Below, piece after piece: positions 32,583 through 41,482 of a stretch of DNA of 64,000 nucleotides (positions within the stretch are counted from its first letter, which is position 1; each line of letters begins with the position of its first letter). The DNA lies in the NCBI RefSeq assembly GCF_010727325.1, contig NZ_AP022565.1, positions 372,001 through 436,000 of the forward strand, given 5' to 3'. Below the pieces are notes generated by a model. It did no database searches, was not told the origin of the DNA, and was given only the letters and a program-made list of their open reading frames with translations. Made by a program: the position numbers and the translations under genes. This DNA comes from Mycolicibacterium alvei. Its GTDB lineage: Bacteria > Actinomycetota > Actinomycetes > Mycobacteriales > Mycobacteriaceae.

Positions 32583-33089
32583 ATGGTGGGAGTGACCACA
32601 CCGGCGCTGTCCTGGGACGTGGTGTCCGTCGACAAGCCCGACGACCTCAACGTCGTCATCGGGCAGGCGCACTTCATCAAGACGGCGGACGACCTGCACG
32701 AGGCTCTGGTGGGTGTCAGCCCGTCGTTGCGGTTCGGGTTGGCATTCTGCGAGGCATCCGGACCGCGACTGGTGCGCCGCAGCGGCAATGATCCCGACCT
32801 GGTCGAGTTGGCGGTGCGCAATGCGCTGGCAATCGCCGCCGGGCACTCCTTCGTGATCTTCCTGCGCGAGGGCTTCCCGGTGAACGTCCTCAACCCGATC
32901 AAAGGGGTTCCGGAGGTCTGCTCGATCTTTTGCGCCACTGCCAATCCGGTCGAGGTGCTGGTGGCCGTCACCCCGCGCGGTCGCGGCATCGCGGGCGTGG
33001 TCGACGGGGAGCCGCCGCTGGGTGTCGAATCCGATGATGACGCGGCGGCCCGGCGGGATCTGTTGCGCGCGATCGGCTACAAGCTCTGA
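32583..33089 (+). CDS. Adenosine-specific kinase family protein (PF04008)
   Basis: A 168-residue protein with the family pattern: VVIGQAHFIKTADDLHEALVGVSPSLRFGLAFCEASGPRLVRRSGND, then LAIAAGHSFVIFLREGFPVNVLNPIKGVPEVCSIFCATANPVEVLV. An archaeal relative was reported to bind adenosine/AMP; the biological role in mycobacteria is not known. It follows mpa by 52 bp on the same strand. Start is ATG 32583 after GGTGG; GTG 32592 is an alternative. Confidence 0.87.
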   Translation: MVGVTTPALSWDVVSVDKPDDLNVVIGQAHFIKTADDLHEALVGVSPSLRFGLAFCEASGPRLVRRSGNDPDLVELAVRNALAIAAGHSFVIFLREGFPVNVLNPIKGVPEVCSIFCATANPVEVLVAVTPRGRGIAGVVDGEPPLGVESDDDAAARRDLLRAIGYKL

Positions 33090-33093
33090 CCCG

Positions 33094-34227
33094 TCAGGAT
33101 TTCGCCGTCTGGGTGCGGTAGCGGTCGCGGGCCACCAGCGTGAGTCGTAGGTCGTCGAGCAGAGGATCGAGGAACCGGGTGCGCTGCTCGGGGTCCGACA
33201 CTGCCCGGGCGCTGAGGTACATGAACGTCAATGCCGCCAGGAACATGGTGGTCTGGATCAGCGCCTCGGGTACCGGGAACGTCATTCCCAGCAGTTTGCC
33301 GTCGGGCGATCCGTTGTGGGTCCAGGTGGCCAAGAGCTCGGGACTGAGCACGATCAGTCCCAGTACGAAGAAGATCAGCGCGGTCACGACCGCGACGGTG
33401 AGTACCTGGACGATCTGCGAGAGCACGAGTACGAACACCACATTGAGCCGTTCTGGCTTCGACAGGCGTACCCGCCGCGGTCGGTCGGGCATGTCGGCGA
33501 ACGGCGTGCCGGCCAGGCGTCCGTCATCCTCGGGTTGCTTGGCGTCGGGCCGCAGAATCGGCCGCACTCGATCCAGGGTGCTGGACACGAGAAACACCGT
33601 GGCGACCGCGAACAGGAAGAGCAGAGCCAGCCAGAGCCGGGCCCGGCTCAGTGTTGACGCCATCGACCAGACGTAGGTGTTGAAGAACACCAGCACGGTC
33701 AGGAGCACGACGGGCAGCGCCCGGACGAACAGGCCGCCGACCGATGCCAGATTGGACACCGTGACCTGCGCGGCGAAACCCAGGATCGATCCGATTCCCG
33801 TTGCGGTGCAAAGCAATATAACCGTGACGACCAACGCCTCGATGGCCAGGTTCACACCGTCCCGGGCCGTCAATCCGCCGTAGAATCCACTCACCGCGAT
33901 CACCGGTACGGCAATCGTCGACACCGCATCGCCCGTGCGCCCGGTCGGGAGCCTGGTGACCGCCCACCCGATCAGTGCGGCAGTCGGTAGCACCAGCAGC
34001 AAGACCGCCAGCACGAACCACTCGGTCCGCGTCGGGGTTCCGTCGATGGCGATGGTGTGCTTGCCGGTCAGGGCGACCACCGGGACCGAACTCGCCATCA
34101 CCCAGGCATAGGCGGCGAGAGCCGGCGCCGACCGTCCCCACACCGACCGGACCAGTGCACCCGGGCGTAACACCGCGGGCAGTCCGCTGGCCAGGAACCA
34201 GCGTTCGGCCTCGATGCAGTTTCTCAT
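33094..34227 (-). CDS. Integral membrane protein (Rv2113-like)
   Basis: A 377-residue polytopic protein with about eight to nine hydrophobic helices (e.g. WFVLAVLLLVLPTAALIGWAV, ALPVVLLTVLVFFNTYVW, LWLALLFLFAVATVFLV, VVTALIFFVLGLIVL). A central cytoplasmic loop is charged (RPILRPDAKQPEDDGRL). No transporter signature recognised. ATG 34227 is preferred to the TTG at 34248. Its position between mpa and dop matches the unknown membrane gene near mpa in M. tuberculosis. Function unknown. Confidence 0.78.
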   Translation of the reverse strand: MRNCIEAERWFLASGLPAVLRPGALVRSVWGRSAPALAAYAWVMASSVPVVALTGKHTIAIDGTPTRTEWFVLAVLLLVLPTAALIGWAVTRLPTGRTGDAVSTIAVPVIAVSGFYGGLTARDGVNLAIEALVVTVILLCTATGIGSILGFAAQVTVSNLASVGGLFVRALPVVLLTVLVFFNTYVWSMASTLSRARLWLALLFLFAVATVFLVSSTLDRVRPILRPDAKQPEDDGRLAGTPFADMPDRPRRVRLSKPERLNVVFVLVLSQIVQVLTVAVVTALIFFVLGLIVLSPELLATWTHNGSPDGKLLGMTFPVPEALIQTTMFLAALTFMYLSARAVSDPEQRTRFLDPLLDDLRLTLVARDRYRTQTAKS

Positions 34228-34339
34228 CACCGCTACTGCACCAAGCAATCACCGGGACGGCAAGCACCGGGTGGTGACCGGCACGGCGTGTCGCGGTGCA
34301 CGGCGCGCACCGATGTAGCCGAGGTGACGTCGGGCGTGT

Positions 34340-34369
34340 CTACGGATCGCTACGTATCGCTACGGATCG
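34340..34369. repeat. Three tandem 10-bp repeats
   Basis: CTACGGATCG, CTACGTATCG, CTACGGATCG in direct succession, one substitution in the middle copy. Possible regulator binding array for ectA or the membrane-protein gene. Confidence 0.6.
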
Positions 34370-34769
34370 CGTGGTGTTGCCCGTGCAGCGGCGCGGCGGT
34401 CAACTCCGAGGCAACGGCTGCGGGGAGAAATCTCCGAGCTTATTCAACTCAAAAATGCACCCGGGCGGCACCGGCAATTATTAAAATTCGATTGGAATTT
34501 CTGCCCGGGATTATTCGTGTCGAATCCTTCCCCGGATGCACTCGGATCGCTTCTTCGGGCGAGCACGCGAGGAGTAGCCGGCGACATGCCGTGTGGTACC
34601 GCTGTGCCGATGTAACGATCAGATAACGACGCAAATCCTTTTCTGGGATTGAAGTGTGACGAAGTTGATGCAGGTCAACCCGCATGATTGCGGATGAATC
34701 AGCGCGCCTGGAGCGCTGGCGGCGCTTGATCCCGACACGGCGGTGTGCTTACGTCGAGGCACCGATGAC

Positions 34770-34814
34770 ATGAAACTGACGATGATCGCTGAGAAGTTCG
34801 GTGGTGACTTTTAA
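34770..34814 (+). other. Possible 14-codon leader ORF before ectA
   Basis: ATG 34770 to TAA 34812-34814 encodes MKLTMIAEKFGGDF; ectA starts 6 nt after its stop and has no ribosome site of its own. Coupled reinitiation would explain ectA translation. The leader is preceded by GAGG and overlaps an ATG-ACA-TGA. Confidence 0.35.
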
Positions 34815-34820
34815 CTCGAT

Positions 34821-35366
34821 ATGCACGTTTTAGAAAGCGAGCCGGGACGCCATTCCCGGCAAGAATTCCTGCGCCCTCCACGGGGTACCGATGCGATTGG
34901 CATCCGCGACCTTGTGGCAGCAACCGGGGTGCTCGATCTCAATTCCACCTATGCCTATCTGCTGCTGGCAACGGATTTTGCTGCCACGTCAATAGTGGCC
35001 GAACGTGACGGTGACCTGCACGGATTCATCACTGGGTACCACCCGCCGTCGCGACCGGATGTCCTCTTCGTGTGGCAGGTCGCGGTGGCGCCGTCGGCGC
35101 AAGGCGGGGGACTGGCCAGCACGATGCTCGACGCGCTCGTACACCGGGTGCGGTCGCAGCGCGACGGGCGTCCGGTCGCCGTGGAGGCCACAGTCGCTCC
35201 GGGCAACACCGCATCGCGCGCATTCTTCGGCGCCTTCGCGCGCCGTCACGGCGTCCCGCTTGTAGAAGACCCGCACTTCGGGAGTGACCTGCTGGATGCA
35301 GGCGGAGCGCACGAGGATGAGCCGATCCTGCGGATGGGGCCGATCGCCACACCGCTTTCTCGCTGA
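34821..35366 (+). CDS. ectA: L-2,4-diaminobutyrate N-acetyltransferase EctA
   Basis: A 181-residue GNAT enzyme acetylating diaminobutyrate with acetyl-CoA, second step of ectoine synthesis. RPPRGTDAIGIRDLVAATGVLDLNSTYAYLLLATDFAATSIVA is the EctA-specific N-terminal part; VWQVAVAPSAQGGGLASTMLDAL is the acetyl-CoA loop near residue 95; ATVAPGNTASRAFFGAFAR follows. No proper ribosome site, see the leader ORF. First gene of ectABCD. Confidence 0.95.
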   Translation: MHVLESEPGRHSRQEFLRPPRGTDAIGIRDLVAATGVLDLNSTYAYLLLATDFAATSIVAERDGDLHGFITGYHPPSRPDVLFVWQVAVAPSAQGGGLASTMLDALVHRVRSQRDGRPVAVEATVAPGNTASRAFFGAFARRHGVPLVEDPHFGSDLLDAGGAHEDEPILRMGPIATPLSR

Positions 35367-35414
35367 AATCAGTTATCTGATAACCATTTTGATTCACATT
35401 GGAAGGATTTTCCC

Positions 35415-36701
35415 TTGCTGCTGGCTACGACAGCGCCCCTGACCGAGTCTGACCTGCCCGACGTCTTCAGTTCGGTCGAATCCGAGGTCCGAAGTTATTG
35501 CCGCAGCTGGCCTGCAGTGATGGAAACCGCCAGCGATTCCTGGGTGACCGACACCTCGGGGCGCGCCTACATCGACTTCTTCGCCGGGGCGGGGGCGCTG
35601 AACTACGGCCACAACAACGCCCTGCTCAAGGAGCCACTGCTCCAGTACCTCGCCTCCGACGGGATCGTGCACTCTCTCGACATGGCGACCACGGCCAAGC
35701 AGCGATTCCTCGAGAGCTTCGAACGGCTCATCCTGCGGCCGCGCGGACTCGATTACAAGGTGCAGTTCCCCGGGCCGACCGGTGCCAACTCGGTGGAGTC
35801 GGCACTCAAGCTGGCCCGGAAGGTGACCGGTCGCGAATCGATCATCAGTTTCACCAACGCATTTCACGGTATGACACTGGGCGCACTGTCGGTCACCGGC
35901 AACTCGATGAAGCGCGCAGGCGCCGGTATTCCGCTGGTGCACGCCACCCCGATGCCCTACGACAACTACTTCGGCGGGGTCACCGAGGACTTCCACTGGT
36001 TCGAGCGTGTGCTCGACGATTCGGGCAGCGGCCTCAACCGGCCCGCAGCGGTGATCGTCGAAACCGTCCAGGGCGAAGGTGGTCTCAACGTCGCGCGGAT
36101 CGAATGGCTGCGTGCGCTGGCCGAGTTGTGCCGCAAACGCGACATTCTGCTGATCGTCGACGACGTCCAGATGGGATGTGGCCGCACCGGGCCGTTCTTC
36201 AGCTTCGAGGCCGCGGGCATCGTGCCCGATATCGTCACGATATCGAAGTCGGTCAGCGGCTACGGGCTGCCGATGGCGCTCACGTTGTTCCGCCGCGATC
36301 TCGACGTGTGGGCACCGGGCGAGCACAACGGCACGTTCCGTGGCCACAACCCCGCTTTCATCACGGCCACGGCGGCGATCGAGACATATTGGAAGAACGA
36401 CGAATTCAGCGCCGCAACGGTTGTCAAGGGCGAGCTGATCCGGACCCGGCTGGAGGAGATCGCCGCGGCTCACGACGGAGTGACCGCCCGCGGTCGCGGG
36501 ATGGCGCAAGGCATCAAGTTCGAACAGACGGACCTGGCCGGGCAGGTGTGCCGGGCCGCCTTCGACCGCGGTGCGCTGATGGAGACCAGTGGGCCGTCCG
36601 ACGAGGTGGTGAAACTGCTGCCGCCACTGACCACTTCGGCCGCCGACCTGTCCGAGGGACTCGACATCCTCGCCGAGTCCGTCGCTGTCACTCTGGCCTG
36701 A
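35415..36701 (+). CDS. ectB: Diaminobutyrate-2-oxoglutarate transaminase EctB
   Basis: A 428-residue class-III PLP aminotransferase making diaminobutyrate from aspartate semialdehyde, the first step of ectoine synthesis. SVESEVRSYCRSWP and FFAGAGALNYGHNN open the protein; PLP contacts GPTGANSVESALKLARKVTGR near 118, DDVQMGCGRTGPFFSFE near 245 and the Schiff-base Lys in TISKSVSGYGLPMA near residue 278; GTFRGHNPAF near 305. The start is TTG 35415, with GGAAGGA 7 nt upstream. Confidence 0.97.
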   Translation: MLLATTAPLTESDLPDVFSSVESEVRSYCRSWPAVMETASDSWVTDTSGRAYIDFFAGAGALNYGHNNALLKEPLLQYLASDGIVHSLDMATTAKQRFLESFERLILRPRGLDYKVQFPGPTGANSVESALKLARKVTGRESIISFTNAFHGMTLGALSVTGNSMKRAGAGIPLVHATPMPYDNYFGGVTEDFHWFERVLDDSGSGLNRPAAVIVETVQGEGGLNVARIEWLRALAELCRKRDILLIVDDVQMGCGRTGPFFSFEAAGIVPDIVTISKSVSGYGLPMALTLFRRDLDVWAPGEHNGTFRGHNPAFITATAAIETYWKNDEFSAATVVKGELIRTRLEEIAAAHDGVTARGRGMAQGIKFEQTDLAGQVCRAAFDRGALMETSGPSDEVVKLLPPLTTSAADLSEGLDILAESVAVTLA

Positions 36702-36714
36702 GGGAGGCTACAAA

Positions 36715-37107
36715 ATGATCGTTCGCACCACAGCTGAGATCACCGGAACCGACCGCGATGTGGCCGGCAACACCTGGCGATCCAAGCGGATCATCCTGGC
36801 CGGTGACGGCGTCGGGTTCTCGTTCCACGAGACGACCATCGAAGCCGGCTCGGTCAACGAATTCCACTACCAGCACCACATCGAGGCGGTCTGGGTGATC
36901 GAGGGCACCGGCACGCTGACGGATCTGGGGACGGGGCAGCAGTATCCGCTCGCCGATGGAACCATGTACCTGCTCAACAACAATGACCGGCACCGGGTGA
37001 CCTGCGATGAGCAACTGCGCATGCTGTGTGTGTTCAACCCTCCGGTGACCGGGCGGGAAGTGCACGACGAGAACGGCGTGTACCCGGCACCGCAACCAGT
37101 GGCATGA
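36715..37107 (+). CDS. ectC: Ectoine synthase EctC
   Basis: A 130-residue cupin that cyclises N-gamma-acetyldiaminobutyrate to ectoine. MIVRTTAEITGTDRDVAGNTWRS is the typical start; metal ligands in EFHYQHHIEAVWVIEGTGTLTDL (E, H) near residues 50-70 and NNNDRHRVTCDEQLRMLCVFNPPVTG near 85-105. GAGGGAGG lies before the ATG, 13 nt after ectB. Its TGA overlaps the ectD start. Confidence 0.97.
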   Translation: MIVRTTAEITGTDRDVAGNTWRSKRIILAGDGVGFSFHETTIEAGSVNEFHYQHHIEAVWVIEGTGTLTDLGTGQQYPLADGTMYLLNNNDRHRVTCDEQLRMLCVFNPPVTGREVHDENGVYPAPQPVA

Positions 37108-38036
37108 CGGCAGGCCGGCGAGAAGCCGAAGGTTGTTCGCGGACCGGCCTGCCCATCGGGGACCCGACGGATCAGTACCCGACCCGGCTCGACCACGCCA
37201 TCGAGCCGATACCCCGCCATGAGCCTGCGGTGTGGGGTGGCGCAGCCGAGGGCCCGCTCAGTCAGCTTCACCTGGACGGTTTCGCCGAATACGGGTACCT
37301 GGTGGCGCCGGAGACCGTGTCGGACGACTGGCTGCCGCTGTTGCGGCACGAAATGGACCGGATCGCAGCCGATCTGGACTCCGATGACAGCCGGGTGATC
37401 CGGGAGCCGGGTGGCGCGATCCGGTCGATCTTCGAACCGCATCTGCTCAGCGACCTGGTCGCACAGCTGGTCCGGCTCGACACGGTCTTGCCGGTCGCGC
37501 GGCAACTGCTGGGCGGCGACGTCTACATCCACCAGGCCAGGATCAACCTCATGCCCGGGTTCACCGGGACCGGGTTCTACTGGCATTCGGACTTCGAGAC
37601 CTGGCACGCCGAGGACGGGATGCCGGCGATCCGCGCGGTGTCGTGCTCGATAGCCCTGACCGACAACTACCCGTACAACGGGTCGCTCATGGTGATCCCC
37701 GGATCGCACCAGACCTTCTATCCGTGTGTCGGTGCGACGCCCGCGGACAACCACGACACCTCACTGGTGGCCCAGAACGTCGGTGTGCCCGATCAGACGA
37801 CGCTGACCAAGGTCGTCGACCAGCACGACATCCATCAGTTCACCGGGCCGCCCGGCACCGCGCTGTGGTTCGACGCGAACCTGCTGCACGGCTCGGGATC
37901 CAACATCACACCCCTGCCGCGCTCGAACGTTTTCCTGGTGTTCAACTCGGTGCACAACGCGCTGACCGACCCGTTCGCCGCGGACCGCCCACGGCCCGAA
38001 TACCTGGCGGCCCGGCGTGTGCACGCCGTCACCTAG
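37104..38036 (+). CDS. ectD: Ectoine 5-hydroxylase EctD
   Basis: A 310-residue Fe(II)/2-oxoglutarate dioxygenase converting ectoine to 5-hydroxyectoine. The EctD signature is intact: GTGFYWHSDFETWHAEDGMP gives the HxD iron ligands (around residue 154), followed by LTDNYPYNGSLMVIPGSHQTF and the distal His in LLHGSGSN near residue 257. ATG overlaps the ectC stop (ATGA). The dop gene starts 10 nt after its TAG, and the TAG itself belongs to a candidate dop -10 box. Confidence 0.96.
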   Translation: MTAGRREAEGCSRTGLPIGDPTDQYPTRLDHAIEPIPRHEPAVWGGAAEGPLSQLHLDGFAEYGYLVAPETVSDDWLPLLRHEMDRIAADLDSDDSRVIREPGGAIRSIFEPHLLSDLVAQLVRLDTVLPVARQLLGGDVYIHQARINLMPGFTGTGFYWHSDFETWHAEDGMPAIRAVSCSIALTDNYPYNGSLMVIPGSHQTFYPCVGATPADNHDTSLVAQNVGVPDQTTLTKVVDQHDIHQFTGPPGTALWFDANLLHGSGSNITPLPRSNVFLVFNSVHNALTDPFAADRPRPEYLAARRVHAVT

Positions 38037-38039
38037 GCT
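38034..38039 (+). promoter_or_regulatory. Leaderless -10 box for dop, overlapping the ectD stop codon
   Basis: TAGGCT begins with the ectD TAG stop and ends 6 nt before the dop ATG. The same hexamer at the same distance precedes the cyclase gene at 58574. Confidence 0.55.
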
Positions 38040-38045
38040 GACCCC

Positions 38046-39554
38046 ATGCAACGGATCATCGGAACAGAGGTCGAATACGGCATCTCCTCGCCGTCGGATC
38101 CGACCGCCAATCCGATCCTGACCTCGACGCAGGCAGTGCTGGCGTACGCGGCAGCCGCCGGGATCCAGCGCGGCAAGCGCACCCGGTGGGACTACGAAGT
38201 CGAATCCCCGTTGCGCGACGCTCGCGGATTCGACCTGTCCCGGGCCTCCGGGCCGGCTCCCATTGTCGATGCCGATGAGGTCGGCGCGGCCAACATGATC
38301 CTCACCAACGGTGCCCGGCTGTATGTGGACCACGCCCACCCGGAGTACTCGGCGCCCGAATGCACCGATCCCATGGACGCGGTGATCTGGGACAAGGCCG
38401 GTGAGCGCGTGATGGAGGCCGCCGCCCGCCACGTCGCCAGCGTGCCCGGGGCGGTCAAGCTGCAGCTCTACAAGAACAACGTGGACGGCAAGGGCGCCTC
38501 GTACGGCTCGCACGAGAACTACCTGATGAGCCGCCAGACCCCGTTTTCCGCGGTGATCGCGGGGTTCACCCCGTTCCTGGTGTCGCGACAGGTGGTGACC
38601 GGTTCGGGTCGCGTCGGCATCGGGCCCTCGGGTGACGATCCGGGGTTCCAGCTGTCCCAGCGCGCCGACTACATCGAGGTCGAGGTCGGCCTGGAGACCA
38701 CGCTCAAGCGCGGCATCATCAACACCCGCGACGAGCCGCACGCCGACGCCGACAAGTACCGCCGGCTGCACGTCATCATCGGTGACGCGAACCTGGCCGA
38801 GACGTCGACCTACCTCAAGGTCGGCACCAGCTCCCTGGTGCTCGACCTGATCGAAGAAGGCCCGCAGCACGGGCTGGACCTGTCCGACCTGGCACTGGCC
38901 CGGCCGGTGCACGCGGTGCATGTGATCAGCCGCGATCCGTCGCTGCGCGCCACGGTGGCACTTGCCGACGGTCGCGAGATGACCGCCCTGGCAATGCAAC
39001 GGCTCTATCTGGAGCGCGTGGCCAAGCTGGTCGAGATTCGTGATCCGGATCCGAGGGCCTCCCACGTCGTCGAGACCTGGGCCCACGTGCTGGACCTGCT
39101 CGAACGCGACCCGATGGAATGCGCCGAGATCCTGGACTGGCCGGCCAAGCTGCGGTTGCTGGAGGGGTTCCGTCAGCGCGAGAACCTCAGCTGGCAGGCG
39201 CCGCGGCTGCACCTGGTCGACCTGCAGTACTCCGACGTCCGGCTGGACAAAGGCCTGTACAACCGGTTGGTGGCGCGTGGTTCGATGAAACGCCTGGTCA
39301 CCGAGCAGCAGGTGATCGACGCGGTGGACAACCCGCCGACCGACACGCGCGCCTACTTCCGTGGGGAATGCCTGCGCCGATTCGGCGCCGACATCGCCGC
39401 GGCGAGCTGGGACTCGGTGATATTCGACCTCGGCGGCGATTCGCTCGTCCGGATTCCCACGCTGGAGCCGCTGCGCGGCAGCAAGGCCCATGTCGGCGCC
39501 CTGCTGGACTCCGTGGACAGCGCCGCCGAACTCGTCGAACAACTCACGAACTGA
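38046..39554 (+). CDS. dop: Deamidase/depupylase Dop
   Basis: 502 residues. Dop deamidates the C-terminal Gln of Pup to Glu and removes Pup from substrates in the cytosol; glutamine-synthetase-like fold. [23 protein letters not shown] start with the ATP-binding Glu residues, the extra Dop-loop region (residues ~38-80, absent in PafA), catalytic Asp in [14 protein letters not shown] near residue 95, [21 protein letters not shown] near 140 and [17 protein letters not shown] near 225. Downstream of ectABCD, upstream of pup. Confidence 0.98.
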   Translation: MQRIIGTEVEYGISSPSDPTANPILTSTQAVLAYAAAAGIQRGKRTRWDYEVESPLRDARGFDLSRASGPAPIVDADEVGAANMILTNGARLYVDHAHPEYSAPECTDPMDAVIWDKAGERVMEAAARHVASVPGAVKLQLYKNNVDGKGASYGSHENYLMSRQTPFSAVIAGFTPFLVSRQVVTGSGRVGIGPSGDDPGFQLSQRADYIEVEVGLETTLKRGIINTRDEPHADADKYRRLHVIIGDANLAETSTYLKVGTSSLVLDLIEEGPQHGLDLSDLALARPVHAVHVISRDPSLRATVALADGREMTALAMQRLYLERVAKLVEIRDPDPRASHVVETWAHVLDLLERDPMECAEILDWPAKLRLLEGFRQRENLSWQAPRLHLVDLQYSDVRLDKGLYNRLVARGSMKRLVTEQQVIDAVDNPPTDTRAYFRGECLRRFGADIAAASWDSVIFDLGGDSLVRIPTLEPLRGSKAHVGALLDSVDSAAELVEQLTN

Positions 39555-39601
39555 CCCATTTCCGGCGGTGAGCTATCCCGGGCAATCGGGGTGGCGACCG
39601 G

Positions 39602-39607
39602 TACTGT
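39602..39607 (+). promoter_or_regulatory. Candidate -10 box of pup
   Basis: TACTGT in the 106-bp dop-pup gap would start transcription about 45 nt upstream of pup, giving a leadered mRNA with the AGGAGG ribosome site. Confidence 0.4.
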
Positions 39608-39660
39608 GGAAGAACCGGTTGGGCGGTTAGCCCGGCCGATCACAATTGCAGGAGGCAGCG

Positions 39661-39855
39661 ATGGCTCAAGAGCAGACCAAGCGTGGCGGTGGCGGCGGCG
39701 AGGACGACGACCTCCCGGGTGCATCCGCCGCCGGCCAGGAGCGTCGCGAGAAGCTGGCCGAGGAGACCGACGATCTGCTCGATGAGATCGACGATGTGCT
39801 GGAAGAGAACGCAGAAGATTTCGTGCGCGCGTACGTCCAAAAGGGCGGCCAGTGA
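39661..39855 (+). CDS. pup: Prokaryotic ubiquitin-like protein Pup
   Basis: A 64-residue intrinsically disordered modifier. [11 protein letters not shown]-terminal unfolding-initiation part, then the helix that binds Mpa ([29 protein letters not shown]) and the C-terminal YVQKGGQ. It ends in Gln, so Dop must deamidate it before PafA attaches it to lysines. GCAGGAGGCAG precedes the ATG; the TGA overlaps the prcB GTG (GTGA). Confidence 0.99.
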   Translation: MAQEQTKRGGGGGEDDDLPGASAAGQERREKLAEETDDLLDEIDDVLEENAEDFVRAYVQKGGQ

Positions 39856-40712
39856 CCTGGCGCGAAAATCTGTCCCTGTCCCAACCCTCCCGCTCCGGAA
39901 TCACCGCTCCAGCCATGGACCTGTCATCCTTCTCTGAACTGCTGCGTCGCCAGGCCCCCGAATTGTTGCCGGTCAACCGTGTCCCCGACGGCGCGGCCAA
40001 CCCGACCAACGTGGTGCCGCACGGGACGACCATCGTCGCGATCAAGTACCCCGGCGGGGTGCTGATCGCCGGTGACCGCCGCGCCACCCAGGGCAACATG
40101 ATCGCCGGGCGCGACGTGCAGAAGGTGCACATCGCCGACGAACACACCGCCACCGGTATTGCGGGCACCGCCGCGATCGCGGTCGAGTTCGCCCGGCTCT
40201 ATGCCGTGGAGCTGGAGCACTACGAGAAGGTCGAAGGCGTTCCGTTGACCTTCAAGGGCAAGGTGAACCGGTTGGCGACCATGGTGCGGGGCAATCTCGG
40301 TGCGGCCCTTCAGGGTTTCGTGGCGCTGCCGTTGCTGGTGGGCTTTGATCTTGATGCCATCGACCCGCTGGATGCCGGGCGGATCGTGTCCTTCGACGCG
40401 GCCGGCGGCTGGAACATCGAGGAAGAGGGCTACCAGTCGGTGGGCTCGGGCTCGATCTTCGCCAAGTCGTCGATCAAGAAGCTGTATCCCCAAGTGGCCG
40501 ACGCTGATTCAGCGCTGAAGGTGGCCATCGAATCGCTCTACGACGCTGCCGATGACGACTCCGCCACCGGTGGTCCGGATTTGGTGCGCGGCATCTTCCC
40601 GACCGCGGTGCTTCTCGGAGCCGATGGGGCCGAGGAAGTCGCCGAGGAACGCATCGCCGAGTTGGCTCGCGAGGTCATCGCGCGCCGGACCCAGACGGGC
40701 GGTGAGGGGTAA
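39852..40712 (+). CDS. prcB: 20S proteasome beta subunit PrcB
   Basis: 286 residues. Catalytic beta ring of the bacterial proteasome. A 58-residue propeptide ([16 protein letters not shown]) is removed autocatalytically to expose Thr59 as nucleophile in [13 protein letters not shown]; Lys-33-equivalent and Asp-17-equivalent sit in [34 protein letters not shown] and [22 protein letters not shown] are typical. GTG start within the pup stop ensures coupling. Confidence 0.98.
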   Translation: MTWRENLSLSQPSRSGITAPAMDLSSFSELLRRQAPELLPVNRVPDGAANPTNVVPHGTTIVAIKYPGGVLIAGDRRATQGNMIAGRDVQKVHIADEHTATGIAGTAAIAVEFARLYAVELEHYEKVEGVPLTFKGKVNRLATMVRGNLGAALQGFVALPLLVGFDLDAIDPLDAGRIVSFDAAGGWNIEEEGYQSVGSGSIFAKSSIKKLYPQVADADSALKVAIESLYDAADDDSATGGPDLVRGIFPTAVLLGADGAEEVAEERIAELAREVIARRTQTGGEG

Positions 40713-41477
40713 ATGAGCTTCCCGTACTTCATCTCGCCTGAACAGGCGATGCGTGAGCGCTCCGAACTGGCGCGCAAGGGCATCTCCCGTGGGCGCAGCG
40801 TGATCGCACTCGCCTACGACAGCGGCGTGCTGTTCGTCGCGGAAAACCCGTCGCGCTCCCTGCAGAAGGTCAGCGAGCTCTACGACCGGGTCGGGTTCGC
40901 CGCCGTGGGCCGGTTCAACGAGTTCGACAACCTGCGGCGCGGCGGCATCCAGTTCGCCGACACCCGCGGCTACGCCTACGACCGTCGGGACGTGACCGGT
41001 CGCCAGCTGGCCAACGTCTACGCGCAGACGCTCGGCACGATCTTCACCGAGCAGGCCAAGCCCTACGAGGTCGAGCTGTGCGTGGCCGAAGTGGCGCATT
41101 ACGGCGAGACGAAAGCCCCTGAGCTGTACCGGATCACCTATGACGGGTCGATCGCCGACGAGCCGCACTTCGTCGTGATGGGCGGCACTACGGAGCCGAT
41201 TGCCACCGCGCTGGGGGAGTCCTACACCGAGAACGCCGATCTGGCCGCTGCGGTCAAGATCGCGGTGGAGGCGTTGGGTGCGAGCAGCAACGGCTCCGAG
41301 CCGCGCACGCTGGGCCCGTCCACCCTCGAAGTGGCGATCCTCGATGCCAACCGGCCTCGCCGTGCGTTCCGTCGGATCACCGGCGCCGCGCTGGAAGTGC
41401 TTCTGCCCGAGGTCGATTCGGAAGTGCCCGCGGCCGATGAGTCGCCGGAAAAGCCGAAGAAGAAGTCAGAGAAGTAG
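40713..41477 (+). CDS. prcA: 20S proteasome alpha subunit PrcA
   Basis: 254 residues; non-catalytic ring that forms the gated entry. [38 protein letters not shown] has the N-terminal gate and H0 helix; [10 protein letters not shown] and [22 protein letters not shown] follow. C-terminal tail is Lys/Glu-rich ([10 protein letters not shown]). The ATG directly follows the prcB stop. Ends 5 bp from the convergent membrane-protein gene. Confidence 0.98.
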   Translation: MSFPYFISPEQAMRERSELARKGISRGRSVIALAYDSGVLFVAENPSRSLQKVSELYDRVGFAAVGRFNEFDNLRRGGIQFADTRGYAYDRRDVTGRQLANVYAQTLGTIFTEQAKPYEVELCVAEVAHYGETKAPELYRITYDGSIADEPHFVVMGGTTEPIATALGESYTENADLAAAVKIAVEALGASSNGSEPRTLGPSTLEVAILDANRPRRAFRRITGAALEVLLPEVDSEVPAADESPEKPKKKSEK

Positions 41478-41482
41478 GTTGA

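Larger units (their letters stand above)
34228..34820. other. Long AT-richer intergenic region upstream of ectABCD
   Basis: About 590 bp without a supported gene except a 14-codon leader ORF. It contains three tandem 10-mers (34340-34369), an AT-rich stretch 34440-34520 with the palindrome AAATTC-GATTG-GAATTT (34484-34500), and further A/T-rich patches. Composition differs clearly from the flanks, as expected for an acquired operon with its own control region. No ectR-type regulator is present. Confidence 0.55.

Noticed and set aside
31356..32846. 496-aa open frame on the minus strand
   Set aside because: Antisense shadow of mpa and the following gene.
34288..34685. Small ORFs upstream of ectA
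   Set aside because: Overlapping frames on both strands, repeats and AT-rich control elements; none has a convincing start or family.
37761..39542. 593-aa open frame on the minus strand
   Set aside because: Antisense shadow of dop and the end of ectD; the plus strand has complete conserved proteins.
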